DNA of 64,000 nt from contig JBPJFZ010000003.1 in assembly GCA_051208035.1 (NCBI GenBank), positions 310,001 to 374,000 on the forward strand, given 5' to 3'. Shown here one piece after another: positions 8,173 to 17,026 of the stretch. The stretch is from JACKOB01 sp024234575 (GTDB taxonomy: Bacteria > Pseudomonadota > Gammaproteobacteria > Pseudomonadales > Oleiphilaceae). The notes under the pieces were generated by a model. That model did not search any database. It had not been told where the DNA came from and was given only the letters and a program-made list of their open reading frames with translations. The position numbers and the translations under genes are program-made. Position 1 is the stretch's first letter, and the number at the start of each line of letters is the position of its first letter.

Positions 8173-9810
8173 TTACCCCAATTCGGCGATTTTCTTGGAT
8201 AAAAACTGAAAACGTTTGTATTGCCTGTGTTGCGACGGTATATGTGCAACGCTGTCGAGGCATTGTTTGCATTGGTTTAGATCTTCGGTTCTAAGCTTGC
8301 CACCTTCCATTTGCTTTAATAGTACCTGCACAAGGTTAAGGTTAAGGGCAGGGTGTTTAGGTGATTCGACCAGTGCTTCTTCAAATGTTTTGATGGCCTC
8401 TTCCAGCTTCCCTTCTTCGAAGTAGTTGATACCATTACGGTTTAGCTCTCTTGCTTTCATCTTCTTCTGTAAGCTTACTGGTTCGTCGAGTAAGTCTTCG
8501 ATCTTTATCAGCACTTTCTTGTCGTGTTCGAATCGCTGAGCGAGTTTGTGCAGCAATTTTTCTGCTTTGTCTGTTTCGTCTAACCGATACAGCGTTTTGG
8601 CCATTTCGATTCCAGCTTCTGCTGACATGTCATCCGGAGATGTTAGCGTTTGTGCTTTCTCGAAAGCTTTTTTCGATGCGTCAATATTGTCCTGTCCTTT
8701 GTGAACGCGAGTTTCAATAAGCAGTGATTGCAGTTTTACTTCTGAGTTCTCGAATCGCTTGGTTGCCTTCTCTAGCGTGGCTAGTGCTTCTTTCGCAAAG
8801 GTCTTTCCTTTGTCAGAGGTATCGCCTTCACTGAGATCCGATAGACAGCGGCCTAGCTGCAGATAGTTGTCTGCATCATCGTGCACTGAATGCGTACCAA
8901 GTTTTACCGTTTGACGAAAGGCATTGGCGGCGGTTTCTACATCTTGCGTCTGGGTGCAGATTTCTCCCAACTGTTTTTGTCGCAAAATTGCCAAAGGTGA
9001 TATGGCGACGGCTTGCTCAAGATTTTTTTGTGACTCTTTTAGCTTGCCCATCTGACGATAGGTTTCTGCCAGTCCATCATAGGCCTCTACCATATCCTGG
9101 TTTTCTTCCGCCAGGCGGGTAAAAGAACTGATTGCTTCTTCGTAATGCTTTTGCCCCAGCAAAACCCGGCCTAATCCTAGGCGGGCCCAGGCTATTTCTC
9201 GTGCCGATAACACGTCTTCGTAAATTTTTCGAGCATGGGCAAAGTCGCCAGTACGATAATAAAGGTCGGCAATGGTACGAAAACACCAGGTGATATATTT
9301 ACTCTTTTTCTTAATCTCAGCATCGCAAAGAGAAATAGCCGCCGGGTAGTTTTCTTTGTCGATTTCTTTATTAATGGGCAGCAGGGTTTCACGCTGTTCG
9401 ATCAGTGCATCCATTCGCTTTTGTAAAACGGCTTTCGTGATGGGCTTGGCGATATAGCCATCCGGCTGATTTTCTCTCGCTCCCATAACAATATCTTTAG
9501 ATGTTTCGGCCGTAATCAAAATAAAAAGGCCGGTGCGCTTGAGCAGCTTTTTAAAACGTAGCTCTTCAAGAATCTGTTGCCCATTTTTACCGTCACCCAT
9601 GTTGTAATCACAGAGCACGATATCAAATTTATCATAGGTGCACTTCTGCACAGCATCTTCGCCATTGCTTGCAACTTCAATTTTTTCTACACCAAAGGAA
9701 CGTATCATCTGGCGAATAGATAGCCGGAAGTTTTCAAAGTCATCAACGACAAGAAACTTAAGCTTGCCGTAAACTTTTGCGTAGTTAAATGGAGGCTTGA
9801 AAGAACTCAT
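8173..9810 (-). CDS. Response regulator with receiver and TPR repeats
   Basis: 545 residues. The receiver (about 15-145) has Asp23-Asp24, phospho-acceptor Asp68 in IVLCDYNMGDGKNGQQIL, and the lysine in GYIAKPITK. The rest is a long array of tetratricopeptide-type helices, for example AWARLGLGRVLLGQKHYEEA, MVEAYDGLAETYRQMGKLKE and a last strong unit NYFEEGKLEEAIKTFEEAL. Such TPR outputs bind proteins, not DNA. The ATG at 9810 is used; a GTG at 9855 is possible but lies outside the domain. It heads an operon with the histidine kinase, its probable phosphodonor. A full-length paralogue of the same build is encoded at 13361-15031. Confidence 0.88.
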   Translation of the reverse strand: MSSFKPPFNYAKVYGKLKFLVVDDFENFRLSIRQMIRSFGVEKIEVASNGEDAVQKCTYDKFDIVLCDYNMGDGKNGQQILEELRFKKLLKRTGLFILITAETSKDIVMGARENQPDGYIAKPITKAVLQKRMDALIEQRETLLPINKEIDKENYPAAISLCDAEIKKKSKYITWCFRTIADLYYRTGDFAHARKIYEDVLSAREIAWARLGLGRVLLGQKHYEEAISSFTRLAEENQDMVEAYDGLAETYRQMGKLKESQKNLEQAVAISPLAILRQKQLGEICTQTQDVETAANAFRQTVKLGTHSVHDDADNYLQLGRCLSDLSEGDTSDKGKTFAKEALATLEKATKRFENSEVKLQSLLIETRVHKGQDNIDASKKAFEKAQTLTSPDDMSAEAGIEMAKTLYRLDETDKAEKLLHKLAQRFEHDKKVLIKIEDLLDEPVSLQKKMKARELNRNGINYFEEGKLEEAIKTFEEALVESPKHPALNLNLVQVLLKQMEGGKLRTEDLNQCKQCLDSVAHIPSQHRQYKRFQFLSKKIAELG

Positions 9811-9982
9811 TGTGCATCCGATTTTAATAGGAAGTCTTTGCGAAAACCGCGGCACAATTCTTCGCCGGGCTCAGTCGCTGTTGTCGCTATCTTAAATATT
9901 AGACTAATAATCTGATCTTGTTACGAGTTGCTCATTCTCTGTGAAAAAATGCGCAAAAAACGTTTGTTTATTGATCGAAAAC

Positions 9983-10007
9983 TTGACCTTTTTTTTATTG
10001 AGGTCAA
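9983..10007. promoter_or_regulatory. Inverted repeat in the divergent promoter region
   Basis: TTGACCT (9983-9989) and AGGTCAA (10001-10007) form a perfect 7-bp inverted repeat with an 11-nt spacer. It lies between the divergent receiver-TPR gene (-) and the Lys/Ala-rich protein gene (+), about 100 bp before the latter. A dimeric regulator could bind it; the binder is unknown. Confidence 0.35.
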
Positions 10008-10106
10008 TCTTAAGAGGGGTGACCATTGGAGGATGCAGGTTTCATATTATCCAACATAAGGGTCGGCAGGTGATGGGCAATAATTGATTAGCGAAAGAGG
10101 CACAGA

Positions 10107-10880
10107 ATGTCTAAAAAAAATATGCTGGGAATGGACAACCTTTTTGAAAAAGTGATGGAAGAGCTCAAAAAGGCGCAAGAGCGAATTAATCAACAATTAG
10201 AACCTTTTTTTGGTAAAGATAAGTTTCCAACAATGGATTTTGAAAAATCATTTAAAAATGTGTTCCAAAAAATGGATGATGTCCACCGCAAGCAAATTGA
10301 AAGTATGAATGCTTTTCAGAAAGAGTTTGAGCAGAAATTTAAAGATATGCTTTCTCTGCAGCAGGATATGATGAGCACAATGATGCCAAAGAAGCCCGCG
10401 GCAGATAAGAAAGCAGCTGCTTCAGCAAAGCCTGCGGCGTCTGCCAAAACAGCAACCACCAAAGCAGAGCCGGCTAAAAAGACCGCTGCACCGAAGGCGA
10501 CTACGGCAAAAACTACCAGGGCTAAAACCACTGCCGCTAAAACCACCGCCGCTAAAACCACCGCACCTAAAAAACCAGCGGCGAAAAAAGCCGCGCCAGT
10601 GAAACCAACCGCTAAAGCGGCGACCGCAACCAAACCTGCTGTTGCAAAGACCGCCAAACCGAAGGCGGCAGCAAAGCCTAAAGCCGCAGGTAGAACGCCT
10701 GCAAAGGCCGCCGCGGCAGGTAGCCCTGAAGCCAAGACGGCCAATCCTGCAGCTGGCAATGCTCCGGCAACGAAAACCTCGCCAATAGCCGCTGTTGATA
10801 CCGCTAAACCGGCTGCGTCTGTGACACCCTCTGCCGCGGCAAAAGCCGATGCCGCTTCACCTGCGCCAAAAACAGAGTAA
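10107..10880 (+). CDS. Lys/Ala-rich phasin-like or histone H1-like protein
   Basis: 257 residues in two parts. Residues 1-95 are charged, helical and phasin-like (VMEELKKAQERINQQLEPFF, then KQIESMNAFQKEFEQKF). From about residue 95 onward the chain is almost only Ala, Lys, Pro and Thr, with AAKTTAAKTTA repeats resembling AlgP/PhaF tails that bind DNA non-specifically. In Pseudomonas, PhaF joins PHA granules to the nucleoid with this layout; here the N-terminal domain is short and I cannot prove it is a true phasin. A good AAAGAGG site precedes the ATG. The tail is coded by a short tandem repeat (10521-10565) and may vary in length. A terminator follows. Confidence 0.65.
   Translation: MSKKNMLGMDNLFEKVMEELKKAQERINQQLEPFFGKDKFPTMDFEKSFKNVFQKMDDVHRKQIESMNAFQKEFEQKFKDMLSLQQDMMSTMMPKKPAADKKAAASAKPAASAKTATTKAEPAKKTAAPKATTAKTTRAKTTAAKTTAAKTTAPKKPAAKKAAPVKPTAKAATATKPAVAKTAKPKAAAKPKAAGRTPAKAAAAGSPEAKTANPAAGNAPATKTSPIAAVDTAKPAASVTPSAAAKADAASPAPKTE
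10521..10565 (+). repeat. 15-bp coding tandem repeat (x3)
   Basis: Three near-identical copies of GCTAAAACCACCGCC encode Ala-Lys-Thr-Thr-Ala within the Lys/Ala-rich tail. In-frame slippage would change tail length without frameshift. Confidence 0.8.
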
Positions 10881-10936
10881 TGCTTGCACAGGTATGGAGG
10901 AGAGCCAGTAAGTAGGTAGATGGGTGTAAAACAACG

Positions 10937-10970
10937 ACCACCGAGCGTTGCTGATGAGTCGCTCGGTGGT
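10937..10970. terminator. Bidirectional hairpin between convergent genes
   Basis: Perfect 11-bp stem ACCACCGAGCG (10937-10947) / CGCTCGGTGGT (10960-10970) with a 12-nt loop, between the Lys/Ala-rich protein gene (+) and the M14-family gene (-). Reading on the minus strand, a T-rich stretch follows the stem. Confidence 0.7.
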
Positions 10971-11054
10971 TGCTTGTTCGAGAGCTTGTCTTCAGATCGA
11001 GAGACAGCCCTCGTGGGGTCGGGTAGTCGTCTGTCGCTTTGAACCTGAGATCGG

Positions 11055-12089
11055 TTAGCTTTGGAAAAGCATCAAGTCTTCCTCGAAACTCTCTAACTGT
11101 TCTTCAACCGTATCTACATCTTCAAAGGTGGCAACGTGATAAAGCGCATCCCCGTTATTGACCAGTGGTAGTAAGCTCATGCCGATGATAACACCAGTTT
11201 TTTTATTGATGATTTGATGCTCCTGGTCGCCAAATGGGTCAGAAATCGTCCCCAGTATTTCTCCTTTTTCGACGCGATTACCCACTTGCTTCAATGTGCG
11301 CAGACTGCCGCTGTGGGGGGCTCGTATCCATTGGCTGGAATTAGCGATAAACACCTCTTTTACTTTTTTGGGTTCCGGCTTTTTGCCAGCAATGCCAATG
11401 TTGCGCATCACATTGATAATACCGTTTAAAGCGGTGGTAATCACTTTTTCGTCGTAACGAAGCGCCTCACCTCCCTCGAACAACAGCATGGGCACACCAA
11501 GATCAGAAACAGCACCACGTAACGAGCCGTCACGAAGTTCAGCGTTAAGTACAACGGGCACACCAAATGACTCTGCCAGTTCGTGAGTAACTTTATTGTT
11601 CAGGGTGGCGCGTATCTGCGGTAAGTTTGTACGATGTATGGCACCTGTATGCAGGTCAATGCCGTGTGTTGCTTTGCTCACAATTTCTGTCATAAAAGTG
11701 TGGGCAATTTGCGCTCCCAGTGAGCCTGAGCGGCTGCCAGGGAAGCAACGGTTGAGGTCACGCCGGTCTGGAAGGTAACGGCTATTTCGGTTATAGCCAA
11801 ATACGTTCACAATTGGCACGGTGATGATGGTGCCTTTGATACTTTTAAGCAGTTTATGTCGTTTGAGTAAACGGCGAATAACTTCCGTACCAATAATCTC
11901 GTCACCATGAATGGCGGAGCTAACAAATAATGTTGGGCCGTCTTTAATACCTCGGATTACTTCAACCGGCATGGTGATATCTGTATAGTCAAAAAGCTTG
12001 GCAACGGGAATCTCTATCCGTTTACGCTCACCGGCTTTTATTTCAACGCCACCAATGGTCATTGGCGGGTTTTTCTTTATCGCAACCAT
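11055..12089 (-). CDS. Succinylglutamate desuccinylase/aspartoacylase-family (M14) metallohydrolase
   Basis: 344-residue zinc hydrolase of the AstE/ASPA branch of the M14 carboxypeptidase fold. Zinc ligands are in SAIHGDEIIGTE (His and Glu) and in GIDLHTG (second His); the likely catalytic Glu is in LLFEGGEAL. The C-terminal part (from about residue 250) is the beta-sandwich found in this branch (APHSGSLRTL, VEKGEILGTISDP). The substrate would be an N-acyl- or isopeptide-linked amino acid. It follows rimK by 4 nt on the same strand and is clearly co-translated, so it may process RimK-made glutamate extensions or an N-acyl-glutamate (inference). Ends close to the shared terminator. Confidence 0.85.
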   Translation of the reverse strand: MVAIKKNPPMTIGGVEIKAGERKRIEIPVAKLFDYTDITMPVEVIRGIKDGPTLFVSSAIHGDEIIGTEVIRRLLKRHKLLKSIKGTIITVPIVNVFGYNRNSRYLPDRRDLNRCFPGSRSGSLGAQIAHTFMTEIVSKATHGIDLHTGAIHRTNLPQIRATLNNKVTHELAESFGVPVVLNAELRDGSLRGAVSDLGVPMLLFEGGEALRYDEKVITTALNGIINVMRNIGIAGKKPEPKKVKEVFIANSSQWIRAPHSGSLRTLKQVGNRVEKGEILGTISDPFGDQEHQIINKKTGVIIGMSLLPLVNNGDALYHVATFEDVDTVEEQLESFEEDLMLFQS

Positions 12090-12093
12090 TAGA

Positions 12094-13008
12094 TTAGCCT
12101 TTACCCTTTGGTTTATTGGGACCTTTTAACATGTCCTTCTCAATATAGTCGATGATAGCGCCTGCGATGTCTTTTCCGGTGGCTTTTTCAATGCCTTCAA
12201 GGCCCGGAGAGGAGTTAACTTCAAGCACTAGCGGGCCATGAGATGAGCGGATGATATCGACGCCCGCAACGTCCAAGCCCATGACTTGTGCGGCCTGCAC
12301 TGCCAGTCGGCGCTCTTCAGGGCGCAGTTTAATTACTTTGGCTGTGCCCCCCCGGTGCAGGTTTGAGCGGTATTCACCTTCTTGCGCTGTGCGTTGCATG
12401 GCTGCCACGACTTTGTCGCCAATGACGAAGCAGCGGATATCAGAGCCATTGGCTTCTTTTACAAATTCCTGCACTAAAAAGTCTGCGTCTAGGCCTCTGA
12501 AGGCATTGATAAGGCTTTCTGCGGCCTTGCGTGTTTCAGCCAAAACAACACCATCACCATGCGTACTCTCCATCATTTTAACGATTAATGGAGCCCCACC
12601 TACAGAGTCGATCAAGTCGTTGGTGGCGTTTGCCGAATGCGCATAACTGGTAATGGGTTGCCCTATGTTCTTTCGTGCCAGAAGCTGGTGTGCACGCAGC
12701 TTGTCTCTGGAACGGGTAATGGCAAGTGATTCGTTTACCGAGTAAACACCAGCCACTTCAAATTGTCTTAATACAGCCGCACCGTAACTGGTAACCGATG
12801 AGCCAATGCGCGGGATAACGGCTTCAAACTCCAGCACTTCAGAATCGCCACTGCCTTTGTAATGAATGCTGGGATGGTTGGCTGTGATATTCATGTAGCA
12901 TTTAAGTACATCTACCACTCTTACTTCGTGCCCCCGCTCTTTTGCCGCTTCAACAAGGCGGCGAGTTGAATAGAGTTTGCTGTTGCGGGAGAGTATTCCT
13001 ATTCTCAT
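12094..13008 (-). CDS. rimK: RimK, ATP-grasp L-glutamate ligase for ribosomal protein S6
   Basis: 304 residues, as expected for RimK (E. coli 300). It resembles the E. coli protein closely: MRIGILSRNSKLYSTRRL, NITANHPSIHYKG, VIPRIGSS, and the ATP-grasp core GGAPLIVKMMESTHGDGVVL, DIRCFVIGDKVVAA, and metal-binding VLEVNSSPGLEGIEK. RimK adds glutamate residues to the C terminus of ribosomal protein S6 and can make poly-alpha-glutamate (established for the family). The ATG at 13008 has a GAGG site 6 nt upstream; the in-frame extension to 13050 is not used. First gene of a two-gene operon with the M14 hydrolase. In Pseudomonas, rimK sits with rimA and rimB; I see neither here. Confidence 0.93.
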   Translation of the reverse strand: MRIGILSRNSKLYSTRRLVEAAKERGHEVRVVDVLKCYMNITANHPSIHYKGSGDSEVLEFEAVIPRIGSSVTSYGAAVLRQFEVAGVYSVNESLAITRSRDKLRAHQLLARKNIGQPITSYAHSANATNDLIDSVGGAPLIVKMMESTHGDGVVLAETRKAAESLINAFRGLDADFLVQEFVKEANGSDIRCFVIGDKVVAAMQRTAQEGEYRSNLHRGGTAKVIKLRPEERRLAVQAAQVMGLDVAGVDIIRSSHGPLVLEVNSSPGLEGIEKATGKDIAGAIIDYIEKDMLKGPNKPKGKG

Positions 13009-13348
13009 TAGAGCCTCGAAGTAGCTGGTGAAAAGTAAATGGGGTGCCATTCTAATTTCAACCGGCTAGTGAAAGATAGAAGCCGCGAAAATAAAGTAAA
13101 AATAGACGGTTGCCGGCTTGAATTTCGACAAAAATTCGCTGTTCGCTCAGGCGAAACCCAACAATCTGCAGGAACGTCTCGCCGAGATCTTTATTTCATA
13201 ATGTCTTGCATCGCGCCGCCCACTAGTCCCGCGTATGACATTTACAGCGAGTATGGATTTTTTCACTATACTGTTAGAAAGGTATTGGCGAATAGTCAGT
13301 GATAGTTTTCAGTCAGAAGTAGATTAGTCGCTTCAGCACGATTCATAA
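13009..13348. other. Divergent intergenic region rimK / receiver-TPR gene
   Basis: About 340 bp that must carry both promoters. TTTACA (13241-13246) and TATACT (13267-13272) face the plus-strand gene, but the 20-nt spacing is longer than usual, so I do not call a promoter. An 87-codon open frame at 13039-13302 looks non-coding. Confidence 0.4.
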
Positions 13349-13360
13349 ATGGAGACAGGC

Positions 13361-15031
13361 GTGACATCACCCCTTATAAACAATCCAGCATCGACAGCCA
13401 TGAGTGCGCCGGGGATGTTGCTTGATGGCAAGCGTGCGTTGGTGATAGATGATATGGGTGCCGCCGTTGTCATTGGCCGTAATATGCTTTTAGGTTTGGG
13501 GGCAAAGCATGTCGAAACGGCAGGGGACTACCAGACTGCTTTCCCGAAAATTGCCAAAAAACACTACGATATTATCCTTTGTGACTTTAATTTAGGCTCA
13601 GGTTTAAACGGACAGCAGATACTGCGAGACCTACGCCATATCAATCGTCTGAGTTATACAACGCTATTTGTGGTGGTTTCCGCCGAGCGTACCCATGACA
13701 TCGTATTGGGAACCATTGAATGTGAGCCGGATGGCTATATTGCCAAGCCGTTTACGCAGGGTGATTTTCGCGTTCGTATCACCAAGCTGGTAGAGCAGCA
13801 GACGGTGTTTAAGGAGTTTAACGAGGCGCTGGATCGAAAAGAGTATGACGTCGCCTTTGGCATCTCAGAAAAAATCATGGCGTCACAGCCGAAGTATCGC
13901 ATGTTGGCCATTCGCAAAACGGCGGGTGTGCTGTATGAGCTTAAGCGATTTGAAGAAGCGCTGGCACTGTTTAACAAAGCGATAGAAGTAAGAGAGCAGA
14001 CATGGGCCCAAATTGGTCGAGCCCGATGTATTGCCGAATTGGGTGATATCAAAACGGCAATACAGGAGTTTGAAGACGTTATCGTCACTAACCCCTTGGC
14101 CGTGCCTGCCATCGATTCGTTAGCGGTATGTCATTTACGTGAAGGGCGCAAGCGGGAAGCTCAGGAGGCTGTTGTTAAAGCTACCAGTCTGTCGCCAATG
14201 AGCATTGAGCGTCAGCGCTGGCTGGGCGATCTGAGCATGGATGTGGGTGAGTTAGACACTTCACTGAAAGCCTATAAAAGTATATTGAAGTTATCTGAAG
14301 GCACTTTAAAAGAAACTATTAAGCAACATGAGACCTACACCAAGACGCTGCGGAAAGCAGTGGAGTCGGCGCAAGAGTCCAAAAAGCGCGGTGAATTGGT
14401 TGAAGAAGGTCGAAAGCATATAAAAAATGCCATGAAAAAGTATGAAAACAATGAGTCGTTAAAGTTTAATGATTCAATGTTTCGCGCCTTGGAAAAACAT
14501 AATAAAGGAGATGCAGAGGAGTCGATTGCAATCATAGACGCCATCTGCGAACGACATAAAGACCTCATTAAAGAAGACCCGGAAGTGACGATTGATATTG
14601 CCGAGACGCGATTTCACGCTGGTGATAGGCCAGGGGCCGAGGCGATGTTGCAGGATTTGTTGAAAAAATACCCCGATAATAAGAAGCTTTGTGAGCGTAT
14701 TCAGGCGATCATTGACACACCGCTGCCTTATTATCAGCGTATCTTTATTACTGAAATGAACCGTAAAGGTAAGCAAGAATATGACGCTGGTCATTACGAG
14801 AATGCGCTTGAGTCGTTTCGTAAAGCGCTGGAGGTATATCCCCAGCACCCGGCAATTAATCTCAATGCCGTACAGGTTATGTTAAAAATGATCGACGCAG
14901 GCGCCCGCTCTGAAAATGCTTATCGTGAGGCAAAAGTCTATCTCGATGCCAGTGTGGCATTAGAGCCAGAGCATCCGGAGTATGAAAGAAAAGAAGCCTT
15001 TAAACGGTATCTGAATAAGAAACTGAAGTAG
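13361..15031 (+). CDS. Second response regulator with receiver and TPR repeats
   Basis: About 556 residues and a full-length paralogue of the protein at 8173-9810. The receiver keeps the acidic pair VIDDMG, the phospho-acceptor in IILCDFNLGSGLNGQQILRD and the lysine in GYIAKPFTQ. TPR-like helices follow (LYELKRFEEALALFNKAIEV; EYDAGHYENALESFRKALEV), and a shared closing block HPAINLNAVQVMLK matches HPALNLNLVQVLLK in the paralogue. The GTG at 13361 has GGAG 6 nt upstream and is preferred to the ATG at 13349, which has no site. No kinase gene is adjacent, so it may share the sensorless kinase at 7483-8169 (inference). Confidence 0.85.
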   Translation: MTSPLINNPASTAMSAPGMLLDGKRALVIDDMGAAVVIGRNMLLGLGAKHVETAGDYQTAFPKIAKKHYDIILCDFNLGSGLNGQQILRDLRHINRLSYTTLFVVVSAERTHDIVLGTIECEPDGYIAKPFTQGDFRVRITKLVEQQTVFKEFNEALDRKEYDVAFGISEKIMASQPKYRMLAIRKTAGVLYELKRFEEALALFNKAIEVREQTWAQIGRARCIAELGDIKTAIQEFEDVIVTNPLAVPAIDSLAVCHLREGRKREAQEAVVKATSLSPMSIERQRWLGDLSMDVGELDTSLKAYKSILKLSEGTLKETIKQHETYTKTLRKAVESAQESKKRGELVEEGRKHIKNAMKKYENNESLKFNDSMFRALEKHNKGDAEESIAIIDAICERHKDLIKEDPEVTIDIAETRFHAGDRPGAEAMLQDLLKKYPDNKKLCERIQAIIDTPLPYYQRIFITEMNRKGKQEYDAGHYENALESFRKALEVYPQHPAINLNAVQVMLKMIDAGARSENAYREAKVYLDASVALEPEHPEYERKEAFKRYLNKKLK

Positions 15032-15055
15032 TTATTTGTCGCTTTGAACTTTTTT

Positions 15056-15892
15056 CTAACAGGCCGTCGGGGAGAGCACGTCCACCGCAGACGATAATGC
15101 CTGATGGATGCCAATACCGACCTCTCTGCTGATCTCTGGCAGCCCTTTTATCCGCGAAAGCGGTATGCTCTTTATTTGTTGATGCCAAGGCGTGTCTGGT
15201 GAAGGTCCAGGGCCAATGCATACACCAATACCCGCTGCCACCATCGCCCATGCCCACTCTTCGCTGTCGCACTGGGCGGCAATTATTGGTGAAATTTTAC
15301 GCTCGGCTAAAAACTGGTGCCATAGTTCTGATAGCTCGCAAAATGATCGCTCGATAATAACAAGGTTGAGCAAGTCTTCTATTGCCAGCGCATCCTTATC
15401 GGTTAGGGGATGGCTCAAAGGCAGGAGCAGGCAGTACTCATCTTTCCAAAGCTGTTGGTAGGCGAAGCCCGCAGGGATCGATTCCCGGTGCGTAACAAAT
15501 ATGGCGCACTCGTTTTTTTCCTGCGTAATCTGTAACTGGTATTGTTGTTGTAGTGGCTGTAAACGTTGTAGCACGTCTTGCATGCGACTCAGGCTAAGCG
15601 TTATGCCAAGATGTACCCTAAGCACCGGGCGGGGTGTTTTATCCTTAAAATGGTCGACCAGTGCGCGGCTTTGGGCCAGCAGTTTCCTCGCCCTGATGTA
15701 AAGTTCTTGCCCCTCGCTGGTGGGGGAGACGCCTTTTTTGCTTCGATCTAGCAAACGCGTATCCAGTTCGGATTCGAGTTTATGAATCGCCAGAGTGATG
15801 GAGGGCTGCGCTATGTGGCAGGCCTCTGCGGCGCCGGTAATGCTTCCTGCTTCACAGGCGGCAACAAAATATTTTAATGATTTCAGATCCAC
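15056..15892 (-). CDS. LysR-family transcriptional regulator
   Basis: 278 residues, with an N-terminal winged HTH (LKYFVAACEAGSITGAAEACHIAQPSITLAIHKLE, residues 5-40, read as the usual A-x-x-L/I-x-x-x-Q-P-S pattern) and a C-terminal effector domain typical of the family. It lies 36 nt downstream of the metallo-beta-lactamase-fold gene on the same strand, and the pair faces a TauE/SafE gene across an intergenic region with a long palindrome (16989-17026), a plausible operator for this regulator. The inducer is unknown. It converges on the receiver-TPR gene. Confidence 0.88.
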   Translation of the reverse strand: MDLKSLKYFVAACEAGSITGAAEACHIAQPSITLAIHKLESELDTRLLDRSKKGVSPTSEGQELYIRARKLLAQSRALVDHFKDKTPRPVLRVHLGITLSLSRMQDVLQRLQPLQQQYQLQITQEKNECAIFVTHRESIPAGFAYQQLWKDEYCLLLPLSHPLTDKDALAIEDLLNLVIIERSFCELSELWHQFLAERKISPIIAAQCDSEEWAWAMVAAGIGVCIGPGPSPDTPWHQQIKSIPLSRIKGLPEISREVGIGIHQALSSAVDVLSPTAC

Positions 15893-15928
15893 AAACTCAT
15901 CCTGTTATCTGGCAATCCACTTGTTTGC

Positions 15929-16918
15929 CTATCTTTTGGCAATCGGCTCGGCTGTGTTGCTGAACATTGGGTACAGCGGCAACTTGGCGGAGCTTAGTTC
16001 ATCATGGGCCGGCACAATTGTCAGTGTTGGCCGCTCCAACATAAGTTGATGCACTTTCTTTATTTGCAGGTCAGAAGCCTTATCATCGTGTTCAAGGTTA
16101 ACCACAAATTTAATCAGATCTGGCCGTGGCGACTGGTCGATAATACCCTTTAATGTCCAGGTGGTATCGCCAATAAAGAAATACTCACGGTCATCAGACA
16201 GCTTTAAATAAAGGCCAACTTGCCCGGCAGTATGCCCGATGAGATCGACCAACACCGCGCTGCCATCGCCAAAAATATCCAGACTGCGGGAGAAACCAAG
16301 AAAAGGCTTTTCCTGCAGAGAAATGGTTTTCCAATTGATCTGTTGATCGTTAAGTTGCGATTGCAGAAAACTCGGGGCGTCACCGGCAAGCGCCATTTCC
16401 AGTTCAGATTGCTGAATCCAGACAGGAACTCCAGGGAAATCAACGATGCCGCTAGCATGATCCCAGTGTAAATGAGAGGGGATAATTGCCATCAAATCTT
16501 TACTGTCGAACCCGTTTTCTGCCAGTTGCTCGACCACCGGCGATCCTGCTGAATGGGCAAATAGTAAGGTTGCCCACCAGCTGTTTTCTTTAAATTGGCT
16601 TTTAACCTGCTTGCCCAGGCCAGTATCGTAAAGAAAATTACCATCCGGGTGCTGCACGAGAATAGCGCCATGTGTCAGATGCCGGCGGGTAAACCAACTA
16701 CCACTTGCGACGACCATGCGCTCTTGTGTGCCGGCGGAGTGACCGGTGTTGATGTAAGAAAAGGACAACCCGGGTGCATGAGCTGCAGCTTCGGTCTGGC
16801 TGGCAGGCTCTGCAATGGCGGTATGCATTGCAAAGAGCGCCATACTGCATAGTAGTGAGCTGGTGATCAGTGCCTGCCTGATCCGTGACTGTGATGACTG
16901 TGTTATGTGATTTGCCAT
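15929..16918 (-). CDS. Secreted metallo-beta-lactamase-fold hydrolase
   Basis: 329 residues starting at the ATG at 16918. The first ~36 residues are a Sec signal peptide (basic start, hydrophobic ALITSSLLCSMALFAM, cleavage after TAIA). The zinc motif is complete: PSHLHWDHASG (HxHxDH), then the later ligands in LIGHTAGQ, FIGDTTW and VPAHDE. The overall build resembles the lactonase/hydrolase branch (AHL lactonase- or PNP hydrolase-like), so a quorum-signal or other lactone substrate is possible but not shown. It is periplasmic or exported. It is followed by the LysR gene and faces a sulfite-exporter-like gene, so these may form one regulated function. Confidence 0.85.
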   Translation of the reverse strand: MANHITQSSQSRIRQALITSSLLCSMALFAMHTAIAEPASQTEAAAHAPGLSFSYINTGHSAGTQERMVVASGSWFTRRHLTHGAILVQHPDGNFLYDTGLGKQVKSQFKENSWWATLLFAHSAGSPVVEQLAENGFDSKDLMAIIPSHLHWDHASGIVDFPGVPVWIQQSELEMALAGDAPSFLQSQLNDQQINWKTISLQEKPFLGFSRSLDIFGDGSAVLVDLIGHTAGQVGLYLKLSDDREYFFIGDTTWTLKGIIDQSPRPDLIKFVVNLEHDDKASDLQIKKVHQLMLERPTLTIVPAHDELSSAKLPLYPMFSNTAEPIAKR

Positions 16919-16988
16919 GATTAACCGAGACCTGATTGCTAAAAGGAATTTCCCTGTAGAATAAGTAAAATAAAACAATAGGTAAAAT

Positions 16989-17026
16989 ATAGAATATATC
17001 GTTTATCTATATCATAAATATTCTAT
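16989..17026. promoter_or_regulatory. Long palindrome between divergent MBL-fold and TauE/SafE genes
   Basis: Perfect 9-bp arms ATAGAATAT (16989-16997) and ATATTCTAT (17018-17026) separated by 20 nt of AT-rich DNA that itself contains repeated TATC words. The position between two divergent genes, next to a LysR gene, fits an operator. Confidence 0.5.

Noticed and set aside
10316..10759. 147-residue minus-strand frame rich in Ala/Val
   Set aside because: Antisense shadow of the Lys/Ala-rich repeat region; hydrophobic composition is a by-product of GC-rich repeats.
13241..13272. TTTACA...TATACT as promoter of the second receiver-TPR gene
   Set aside because: The 20-nt spacing is outside the usual range, so the pair is not called.
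13039..13302. 87-codon open frame between rimK and the second receiver-TPR gene
   Set aside because: No ribosome site and no recognisable domain; overlaps the region needed for two promoters and looks like non-coding DNA.
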